Assembly (NCBI GenBank): GCA_036244855.1
Contig: BQKZ01000586.1
Location: 1 to 64,000, forward strand
DNA length: 64,000 nt
Source: Temnopleurus reevesii
Lineage: Eukaryota; Echinodermata; Echinoidea; Temnopleuroida; Temnopleuridae
Reading direction: 5' to 3'
The position numbers were made by a program, and so were the translations under genes. This document shows positions 49,401 through 56,688 of this stretch, one piece after another. Below the pieces are notes generated by a model that made no database searches, was not told the origin of the DNA, and saw only the letters and a list, made by a program, of their open reading frames with translations. Numbering within the stretch: the stretch's first letter is position 1; each line of letters starts with the position of its first letter.

Positions 49401-49736
49401 CAGATGATTCACGTTGAGGTTGAGTTGCGTAAGATCCGTCATGTTCATAAAAGCATGTTCCTCGATGTAGTGTATCTTGTTGAATTCGAGAGACAGATAG
49501 GCTATCGAAGAATGACAGATAAAAGATGTCCGATGTATACTTTGAATGTAGTTGCTTCTGAGTTGGACTGTTCCTGCGTAGCAAGGAATGTCGTCTGGAA
49601 CCTTGTCAAGAGAGCACCAGCTGCAGTCTACTTTCAGGATGGCTGATTGCAACTTACACTCACAACATTCGGGACATTGCAAGGCCCCAATCACTCCAAA
49701 CAATGAGACAATATAGATGAAAATATGAAGAGACAT
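46410..49736 (-). CDS. Intronless LRR-Ig transmembrane receptor
   Basis: A single open frame of 1108 codons. Residues 1-18 form a hydrophobic signal peptide. A cysteine-rich LRR N-cap follows (C21, C24, C25, C27, C38, C41), then about 30 leucine-rich repeats of the LxxLxLxxNxI type at about 55-865. The LRR C-cap (866-916) has the usual WSCDCD pattern with C873, C875, C894 and C916. One Ig domain spans about 921-1018 (C941, W954, C1004 in AYTC). A transmembrane helix at about 1069-1092 leads to a 16-residue tail with no TIR or kinase domain. The protein should sit at the cell surface with the LRRs and Ig outside, as in LRIG, LINGO and Kekkon proteins (adhesion, receptor modulation or immune recognition), but the LRR block is far longer than LINGO's and matches no orthologue I can name. 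The start fits the signal peptide. Ligand and pathway are unknown. Confidence 0.93.
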   Translation of the reverse strand: MSLHIFIYIVSLFGVIGALQCPECCECKLQSAILKVDCSWCSLDKVPDDIPCYAGTVQLRSNYIQSIHRTSFICHSSIAYLSLEFNKIHYIEEHAFMNMTDLTQLNLNVNHLRSVPHLGSLPNMVYIKLDHNHFEEWPGLFVSSTSKDHSLMIKLAYNKLSNLPVIPCKVWRIDLQGNNINDLSHAVFAHPEVIDYLNINENNVGYLSNFQAMRNLKTLSASANEIRDISEDVFLQLPSLEEINLGRNKIIDVSSFRNMLLVKTISLWENRIRYIRSPAFTNSSNIRTVNLRGNNILRLEYDYFLGVIGSSLILHGNKMLALETTKEILELTVLNVKNNNLRSIKLGEFPRLVHFYASSNHIESVTFVNDSHYSLEFIDLIKNQLRSVKNFTHLPNLKSLWLSGNLIENWDEHVLADSIQLTILKLRNNKISVFPNLTNVPTLMHLDLSQNSIRTIEPSTLNVLTRLYFLNLSCNVLTTMSFLKLSPSLYGLHLSHNRISELDVTMINPALSFLDLSYNILTELNLVLRNNIQTLHFASNSLSRVIISSSLPLIINMDYTNLADLKNSFIAGKQISAISSNLRDFKHFSISSDVRWMNVRKNQIYHIPNHTFSTGSSIKGLDLSENLIETVTDSTFNGLLMLDHLDLGSNRITFLPSGVFANCYRLRFLRLSGNPLIHCPDQPLMTLQNLEILYFGNLPYSNFSTQVFRHIRTVRHLFLHNNSAISRFLKTITQVSFLDFQRLRIISLASNEIGDDCPVLLINNVIRIDLSKNHFSLIPKHCLPSMNNTYDLDLSRNMITIVGVDSFELHQQIIELDLSYNRIVSFELGALENQKYLLMLVLEGNLLTNLDSVSLAFSVKHLTMNLRSNHWSCDCDLVKTSTALNPDTNDHMICRSPSNYLNSSLTNLIEADNLTCRPQLCSPAHQTLLTFLGDTAVEIPCPIINPNLSLIIHWSFIPSTTQRPLVDPRGSPTGITLPNDVSILPDNTLVLKVISERHGGAYTCRSGNGAGQTQFTANILVEKRQENNPIQKPNQIKSFPVLTIEWKETLSCGSYRKELKSKSSSATRILCILISVCMVLLLLTVKVIIVIIGPRKPTRSFTIQTISE

Positions 49737-49860
49737 TTTGCCAAATCAAGTATTCAAACTTCATCTGGAGTAATGCCAAAAAGAGAAAATGCACAAGTCT
49801 GTTAGTCTCTTCTTTTGTAGGGTTTCACTGACAGTGTTTCATATGGTTTCAGTGACGTGT

Positions 49861-49868
49861 TTTATATA
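49861..49868 (-). promoter_or_regulatory. TATA-like box of the LRR-Ig gene
   Basis: TATATAAA on the minus strand, about 125 bp before the ATG. This would put the transcript start near 49835 with a 5' leader of about 100 nt. Next to it is a small duplication of GGTTTCA-TGACGTGTTT-type words (49820-49866). Transcription data are lacking. Confidence 0.45.
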
Positions 49869-49873
49869 TTGAC

Positions 49874-50335
49874 ATGACAGATGAAACTATGAAGATGAGC
49901 AAGATGATTTACTATACCTTCAAAAATCAAACCCCAGTTTATAGGAATTTCAATAAAATTCCAGGAGACCAAATGCAGGACTTGTTTTACGCAAATTAGT
50001 TACATAAATTTGCAAGTATTTATTAGTTTAGAATAAAATCATCTTCTTCTTTAAGAAATAGCTCAACTTCCAATACAACATTTACCTTTTTATTTTGGCC
50101 TCAGAGTGATATCACTAAATGAATTGGCCCTTGGTACTGTTTCATTATCCATACTTTTTTATATTTCCTGAAAACTTATATTATTCAATGTTTATGAAAA
50201 TATGAAGATACATTTTTCCAAATCAAGTATTAAAACTCCACCAGGTTCAATGCAAATATAGAGAGAATGCACATAGATCTTTTGATCTCTTTTTTTTTTT
50301 TTATATGGCTTCACTGTCGTGTTTCATGTATTGAT
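49874..50335 (-). pseudogene. Decayed duplicate of the receptor's 5' leader
   Basis: The stretch 50187-50335 aligns with 49711-49873, the receptor's first codons and leader. Shared words are ATGAAAATATGAAGA, CCAAATCAAGTATT, AGAGAATGCACA and GCTTCACTGTCGTGTTTCAT. In minus orientation an ATG at 50213 opens M-Y-L-H-I-F-I-N-I-E then stop, against M-S-L-H-I-F-I-Y in the real gene. A still fainter restart (CAGATGAAACTATGAAGATG) lies at 49880-49900. No LRR coding follows, so only the 5' end was duplicated or has survived. Confidence 0.7.
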
Positions 50336-50623
50336 AATAATAGTACGGATTTATATATTGCCTTTCCTGTCAGTATGACTGCTCAAACCATTTCCGATAT
50401 TATTACCCAGTCACTGGATGGCAATTCGAGCCTAGCATCAAGGCAGCCAAACAGGCGCTCACATCATTAGACAATGTTCTGTTATCTCCTACCGGTCCCC
50501 AATCACTCCTGGGTAGAGTGCAGCTTTGTGGACAATTTTCTTGCTGAAGGAATTTAACACCATGGTTGGGACTTAATTGAACTGCGACCCTCTAATTAAA
50601 AGGCGAGAGCCAGATCGACCCAC
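50333..50623 (-). mobile_element. tRNA-derived SINE, copy 2
   Basis: Same family as 45353, same orientation: TAATAATAG tail at 50334, then TTACCCAGTCACTGGATGGC, GGGTAGAGTGCAGC, TTTCTTGCTGAAGGAA, ACCATGGTTGGGACT and AGGCGAGAGCC. The B-box region is damaged (extra bases in ACTTAATTGAACTGCGACC). It is inserted inside the duplicated leader array; the intact equivalent at 49868-49885 shows the empty site. Confidence 0.8.
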
Positions 50624-50935
50624 AAGACAGATGAAAATATGATACTTTTTGCCCGATCAAGTATTTACACTATGATAGGAAATGCAGATGAAGAGAAAAA
50701 TTTAGAGGTCTGTTGTTTTTGTAAAGAAAAGAAAAGAAAAGTTAATAACTCTTCAGTTTCAAACACATAATTAAGACTGTTTTTTAAGGAACTTGTCACG
50801 TAATTTAAAGACTGTCCAGTGATTGAAACTGCATTTTCTAATCCTCTTCTTTTATATGGCTTCATGGACATCTTTTCTCTATAGACAAACCAGATGAAAA
50901 TATGAACATGCATTTTGCTATATCAACTTCAACCC
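50624..50935 (-). pseudogene. Further decayed leader duplicates
   Basis: GACAGATGAAAATATGATAC at 50626 continues the array after the SINE but has lost the start codon. A last unit at 50850-50935 has TTTATATGGCTTCATGGACA then CAGATGAAAATATGAACATG. Its minus-strand ATG at 50913 opens M-H-V-H-I-F-I-W-F-V, again like the receptor's signal peptide, then diverges. A repeated AAAAG run lies at 50725-50742. Confidence 0.65.
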
Positions 50936-51539
50936 TTTAGATATATTTGAAACTAAGAATATCTGAAAGTATAGAAGAATAAAATGAGGATCTACTATCC
51001 AAAAAGAGTAAAAATAGACTGGCACTTACAAATACGTGGCCTTTGGCCAGCAGAATGATCACGCTGTTGCGTCACATGATGCTTTGGAGTCTTAAACAAC
51101 CAGTCGGTCGCCGGTGAATTATCATTGTTGAATTGCTTGTATGTTTTGCACTGGCTGAATCAGTTAAATTTTATTTTGATTCTCAACACTGTTAGTCATT
51201 GCCTTGAAGTGGGCTACATACAGTAGCATTGGTTTCCAATAACATCAGACCTTCCTCAAAATGTATTCACTATATGGGATGATGCAAGAAAGGTAGCCCA
51301 ATCAGTATCTAATGAGAATCGTATGGGTCATTTCCGGAGCAGTTCTCTCAGAGACTACATTATCAATCTTCAATTCTTACTATGACATTCTCATTACCAA
51401 ACACACTAAGGGTGAGTACACAAAAAGTCCACGTCCGATTTTCACCAAGATACAAACTAATTTAAGAATGACTGGTATCATGTTTTTGTGCTGAATGAAT
51501 GAATGAGAATCTTACCAAAATTATATTCCATAACGCACT
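50936..51539. other. Intergenic, nothing recognised
   Basis: No supported feature. Confidence 0.4.
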
Positions 51540-51600
51540 CCAACCTTTCTCAAAGCTGTTCTTAACTTTAAGAACAACTTGGTGAAACACTTCCGCCCCA
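51540..51600. mobile_element. Solo end of GTGTTTCAC MITE
   Basis: The complement reads GGGCGGAAGTGTTTCACCAA then GTTGTTCTTAAAGTTAAGAA, close to the left end of the MITE at 23888. Only about 60 bp survive, including an inverted TTCTTAACTTTAAGAA. Confidence 0.6.
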
Positions 51601-51926
51601 GTGTGAATGGTTTAAGTATGATGAATGAATCAATAAACCATGGATTTATAAACAAAGTCCATGAATTAAAACATCTACTAAGGAACAAGAACACACTATA
51701 ACATGGTCAGTGAATACATATATGATGGAGTTTTCTCGGTCTGATGATTATGTCCTTAGAATTCAATCTAAGGGTCCTGTGTTAGATTCCTGCTTGCATC
51801 ACAAATTTTCCTTCAGCAAGAAAGCATTTGGAAACAAACCGTCTTGTGGTTTACTTAACTACCTCGTCATGAATCCAATTACTATAATATGGTTTATGTT
51901 GGTCTGTTACAATGTGAACTGATTAA
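51601..51926. other. Intergenic, nothing recognised
   Basis: No supported feature; CATTATGA/ATGAATGAAT words only. Confidence 0.4.
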
Positions 51927-52210
51927 GCATCGTGGTGTTGTGGTTCTGATTCTCGTAGGTTGTTGGTTCGTATCCCACCAATGGCATAAATTTACTTCAA
52001 GAAATTTGTCCACATTGTATTGCACTCAACCCAGGTGAGGTAAATGGGGACGACAGGAAGAAATTCTTTTTAATGCGAGGCATCTTAGTGCATCCCAGCT
52101 AAAGCCAGATAATACCCAGAAGTGAGTGAAAAACTTTTAGCATCATTAGCACTGATAAGGTGGACCTGTGCACTATACAAGAAGCCACCATTATTATTAT
52201 TATTATCATA
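51927..52210 (+). mobile_element. tRNA-derived SINE, copy 3
   Basis: Plus orientation. Head GCATCGTGGTGTTGTGGTTC (A-box region) and GTTGGTTCGTATCCC (B-box region), then ATTTGTCCACATTGTATTGC, CAACCCAGGTGAGGTAAATG and CCCAGCTAAAGCCAGATAAT. It closes with CTATACAAGAAGCC and a (TTA)n tail at 52188-52207. More diverged than the 45353 copy. Confidence 0.83.
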
Positions 52211-53754
52211 TATATTACTATTGCTATAATGTGAGATTAGCATGATGACTTTCTTTTACATACTATAATTACCTACTATCATGAAATGGAGTAAAACAAG
52301 TATTTGAAGTGAACAGGAAACAAGTCATTGGTAAAGAAAAAAGAAATAAGTATATGAAACCTTCAAAGAAGTTGTAAAATATATTTGAACATAACATACA
52401 ATAATAGCTGCCATTGTTACGTTATTAGAGACATCATTAAATATTCAACATCCCTTCAGGGCAATTTCAAGCTTTTTGCCTTCAAATAGATCAATGGTGT
52501 AATCCCCAATTATCACCATGTCCTCAGGATGAAAAACACTTGTCATAATTCAGCACTAGTCTTGGGCCTTCCCTTTCACGCATAATTGAATCAATGACAC
52601 TTTATTATTCGAAAAGTAAAGCAAATTTCTCTTTTTCTTTTGTTGGAAATCACAATGAAAGCTGTCACAAGACTCAGAACAGGTTCTAAGGATTAACCTA
52701 AAGTGCTTGCTGTAAAAATGAAGTGATGTATTGATTGAACAAGCATTTTATCTGTTAAAGTACACGGTGATCTTTCAAAAAGTTTCATAAATGCATTTTA
52801 TTGAGCAGTATTGATTGTTGTGTGGAGAATAGGTGTATTTTGACTCGAATGCAGGTAGATGTTTACAACAAATGAAAGATAATCTGTCGACATTGACTAT
52901 TTCCCTTGTTCTACCTTATTTTCTACTGCAGGAATGATGAAGAAAGAAAAGCAATTCATCTGAAATTTTATGGTATAAAAGCCTATTTCAGATGAAGGGT
53001 TACAAATTATTTGTTTCTATATCTTATATATGTGAATGGATTTTTTTTTTTTTACAAATGCTCACAATGATTTGAAAAGGATGTTAACAAATTGTTGCAT
53101 CCTGAAATGCATAAAATGTAAAGTGATTGTTTTTAATTTATTTCATTATATCTTCATCATTATTTCTTTATTTAGGAAAAAAATCAATCATTTACTATGA
53201 ACAAAAAATGACAAATTGGGCTCTGAATGAAGTGTTCCCTATAGTTTTATTTGGGATGTAAAATATAATTCATCCCTAAGATTAAAGGTTATAGACCCTT
53301 TTGATGATTGACATAGGAAAATTCACCCCGAAAACATGATATTTATCCACCATAGATCTCTACCCTGCTGAATGAAGAAAGAAATGTCTGCATTTTCCAT
53401 GCACTCATCAAGAGAAGTGGAAAGCAATTCCTAATTTTATCCAAACTTCTCATCACCACTGGCGATAGTCCCAGAGCTTCATTTACGGATGGAAACAGCT
53501 TCATGCTGTATCTGGGTACATTTCCTTCCATAAATGAAGTATTTCCCTTCCAATGTTATGTCTTGCCAACAGAAATGTGTCTTGTTTACTAAACATTGCT
53601 GGTGCTAGATCAGTCAATCACTCACTGCTGTCTATATCTTGGATCACATCGTTCTTTCAATACCCGTGTCTGATCACAATCTGCCTACTCCCCCTGTGAC
53701 CTATCACTCTGACCCGACAAGCCTCTGCCCGATTCACACCAGAAATATTTTATT
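52211..53754. other. Intergenic, nothing recognised
   Basis: AT-rich, poly-T at 53041-53053. No gene, RNA or repeat recognised. Confidence 0.4.
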
Positions 53755-53921
53755 TTATACATACTTTGAGAGATATATGATAGATATATTTTTGTTGTTT
53801 CATCTGATGTGACTCATAGTTGTTCCATTGTCCATTAAATGTGTATAAAGTATCAACAAATGATCTCTTCGGTCTTCTATTGCTCTCATACCACACGATT
53901 CATTCTTCTTTTTTTTTAATC
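53755..53921 (+). repeat. Long inverted repeat, left arm
   Basis: About 165 bp, the reverse complement of 54190-54353 with roughly six substitutions and a small T-run indel (about 96% identity). Starts TTATACATACTTTGAGAG and ends CATTCTTC plus a T run. Confidence 0.92.
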
Positions 53922-54189
53922 GTCAACCATTCAACAGGCATCACTTTTGGATCTAAACATTACTTTCATCCAAAATTGCCAATAGTAGTTAAGTTCTTTA
54001 AAAGGTTATCGTTTTTCATGTATTATACCAACAACAAAAAATTGCAGATAAACATGCTGATCAATTTAACAAATTTGTAATGATTTTGTGTACTTTAAAC
54101 TAATAATATAGATTATTTCTATAGTGCTAAAAACAGAGAGTACCATAGCGCTTTACAATTTAACAGAGGCTTTACAATTTAACAGAGGA
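53922..54189. repeat. Spacer of inverted repeat with SINE scrap
   Basis: 268-bp loop between the arms. From about 54099 it has AATAATATAGATTATTTCTA and CATAGCGCTTTACAAT, resembling the SINE 3' end in minus orientation. The word GCTTTACAATTTAACAGAGG is then tandemly doubled (about 54151-54188). Confidence 0.6.
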
Positions 54190-54353
54190 TAAAAAAAAAG
54201 AATGAATCGTGTGGTATGAGAGCAATAGAAGATCGAAGAGATCATTTATTGATACTTTATACACTTTTAATGGACAATGGAACAACTATGAGTCACATCC
54301 GATGAAACAACAAAAATATATCCATCGTATATCTCTCAAAGTATGTATAAAGT
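54190..54353 (-). repeat. Long inverted repeat, right arm
   Basis: Reverse complement of 53755-53921: AATGAATCGTGTGGTATGAG through TATCTCTCAAAGTATGTATA. The homology ends abruptly on both sides, with no target duplication seen. Confidence 0.92.
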
Positions 54354-55538
54354 TACCTTTACTTAACAAACAGTTTGAAACCATATTCTAGGTTGAAAAA
54401 AATTTCAGAATGGGTCTGCTGCTATAAGCAGGAGCTGTATTTGATAACGGTGATACAAGAACTATGTAGTCTCAAGTTGGGTATGCCAGCCTGAAAATTT
54501 TAAACAAGTCAACGGTATTTTTGCCAGATATGCTGTGGTCTGAATGAGACGGGCCGATGAGCTTTTCGGATCTAGATCAGACTTTACGGCCTTAAAAAAG
54601 TGGAACTAGAATAATTTGATGAGACATCGTTCTAAATCTACAACACTTGGACCGGGAGTTTGACAACTGGACGGGATGGGGAGGGGATATAGCATCCTCA
54701 TTTTGATATATTCCTTTTCATAGTTTTGTTAGTAAATGAATATACTTCAGTAATGTTAGATGGGGTGAATAGAAACACTGGGATGGAGAGAGACAAAGCT
54801 TTCCTAATTAATTTAGATTTGCTTTCACTTTTTGCCAATTTTTCACACAGATTGAAAGATTTATCCAAGGACAGGGTCCTTAGACTGATTCATCTTATCA
54901 AAGACGAAATTGTTTTAATGGTCCAAGTTTTGTCCCGGTTCACCCAGGGCATTCCTATTTGTCTCATTCCACGCTCACATAAAGAAAATTGAGAACTTTT
55001 GTTGGGAAATTTCATCAGACCCCCCCCCCAAATATGATCATACCTCACCCCTTCATCTCGATACTCCTCTGAAGACCTCTAATGCCACCAGCATATTGAG
55101 TTTATCAAGATGGGTGTAAGCTAGTTCCTCTCAAAGGAATAATGCCAGACAAAGATCCCGACTATCCGTTATGATCATATTCCAACAATCTAGACATTTA
55201 CACTACAAAGGAAATTAGTTGATTTTGTCACATTTTGGTTGGTTGTCTGAAGAACAAAAATAAATGGACACCTAGAATTTGTCAAACTTTCTCATGAGTT
55301 TGATATTTAAAACACCAGCTAAAATTTAGAATGCCCATTTTACCTGTTAATGAGGGACCTTTGCTATATGATATTTTATTTACTTATTACAACCATATTA
55401 TTACAACCATATTATTATTACAACCAGATTTTTTGGTTAATTATCTATTCTTTTTCATTTATTTATTTTGTTGTTGCCTGTTTTATTTGTTCTATTTTGT
55501 TACATTTTTTTCAATAAGTTTTTCATTTTCCAACTCTT
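54354..55538. other. Intergenic, nothing firm
   Basis: An 88-codon frame at 54726-54992 has no recognised domain. C run at 55021-55029. Nothing else supported. Confidence 0.4.
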
Positions 55539-55714
55539 AACACGATATAAACTATTTCTGATAAGTTAAGTGGGCCACAGACAATAGAGCCGTACTATGT
55601 GTATTCAACTGTGCGAACACAACAATCGCAAGCCGGTTCCGATTTGAATAGCATTACAAAGGACCATTGAATTTGCGTTTGACTTTATTTTTCGAAAATA
55701 GTTTATATTGTGTT
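55539..55714 (-). mobile_element. MITE family A, copy 5
   Basis: Well-preserved reverse-orientation copy: AACACGATATAAACTATTTC left, AAGCCGGTTCCGATTTGAAT core, AGTTTATATTGTGTT right. Flanked by CTCTT on both sides, so the duplication here looks like 5 bp (or 4 with an offset). Confidence 0.88.
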
Positions 55715-55818
55715 CTCTTTCAATTCATACTTATTTGCTCATTAATGAATTTATTAATGAATTATCATAATTCTATTTCATTTCTCATCTCTTTTTTGAG
55801 AGGAAGGGGTCATTTGAC

Positions 55819-55992
55819 TAGTTTGAAAGCACAAACCCTAGACTTTCGGTGTGTGCGTGTGTAGGGCATGATGGGTATACATTGTGTGACTACATCACAC
55901 ACATACAGCATTGCTTTATCCACACAATGCATACCCTGTATCACTCTCTGTGTATGCGCACAACGAAACCCAAGGGTCTGTTCTTGCGTCTA
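55819..55992. mobile_element. 9-bp-TSD MITE, copy 2
   Basis: 174 bp beginning TAGTTTGAAAGCACAAACCC and ending AAGGGTCTGTTCTTGCGTCTA, closely matching 41376-41546 in the same orientation. Flanked by TCATTTGAC on both sides (55810-55818 and 55993-56001), again an exact 9-bp duplication and different from copy 1's. The inner palindrome GGGTATACATTGTGTG / CACACAATGCATACCC is intact. Confidence 0.9.
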
Positions 55993-56001
55993 TCATTTGA
56001 C

Positions 56002-56325
56002 TCACAATTACCACTAAATTCACACTTTGGATACCAATGCACCGATTTACACATTTTATGTCTGCTGTGATAAAAATGCATTTAACAAGATTGATATTAT
56101 CATGGTCCTTTGCAATATAAAGAGGCCTATATGGTCAAGCCTGTATCATGGATATTGTGAATAGAAATATATAGCACTGGGGACTCAGCCCTGTGAGACA
56201 ATTCTTTCCTGCTTTATTTTTGGCCCACAAATAGGATGGCATTTCATCCCATTGGGGCAGTTTTCAGAGAAGACAATGAATATATTTCCCCCTAAAATAA
56301 CTTTAAATAAACCATATATACATTT
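56002..56325. other. Spacer between MITEs
   Basis: Nothing recognised. Confidence 0.4.
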
Positions 56326-56502
56326 AACACAATATAAACTATTTCCGCAAAATAAAAATGGTCATGGACAATAGATCCGTACGCCGTGTATGGAACTGCG
56401 CGGACACGACAATAACGAGCCACTTCCAATTTTAATAGCATTACAAAAGAGCATTGAATTTGGAGTTCGACTTGATTTATTGGAAATAGATTATATGGTG
56501 TT
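56326..56502 (-). mobile_element. MITE family A, copy 6
   Basis: Reverse orientation: AACACAATATAAACTATTTC left, GGACAATAGATCCGTACGCC and AATAGCATTACAAAAGAGCA core, TTATATGGTGTT right. ATTT on both sides is an exact 4-bp target duplication. Confidence 0.87.
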
Positions 56503-56514
56503 ATTTGTGTGTTT

Positions 56515-56688
56515 AACACAATATAATTAGCTTTTTCTGCAAAATGATATTGAATGCCACTTCAACGCTCCTTTGTAATGTTATTGATATCGGCTTGAAA
56601 TTAAGATGTTCGCACATTTCAATACATGACATACAGATCTAATGTCCTATGACACACTTAATTCTACACAATTGTTTCTAATTATGTT
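56515..56688 (+). mobile_element. MITE family A, copy 7
   Basis: Plus orientation, 12 bp after copy 6: AACACAATATAATTAGC left, CAACGCTCCTTTGTAATGTT and ATATCGGCTTGAAATT core, eroded TCTAATTATGTT right. Flanks GTTT/GATT match in three of four. Confidence 0.8.

Noticed and set aside
46606..49646. Several plus-strand open frames (up to 144 codons) opposite the LRR-Ig gene
   Set aside because: They are antisense shadows of a long conserved coding frame and have no domains of their own.
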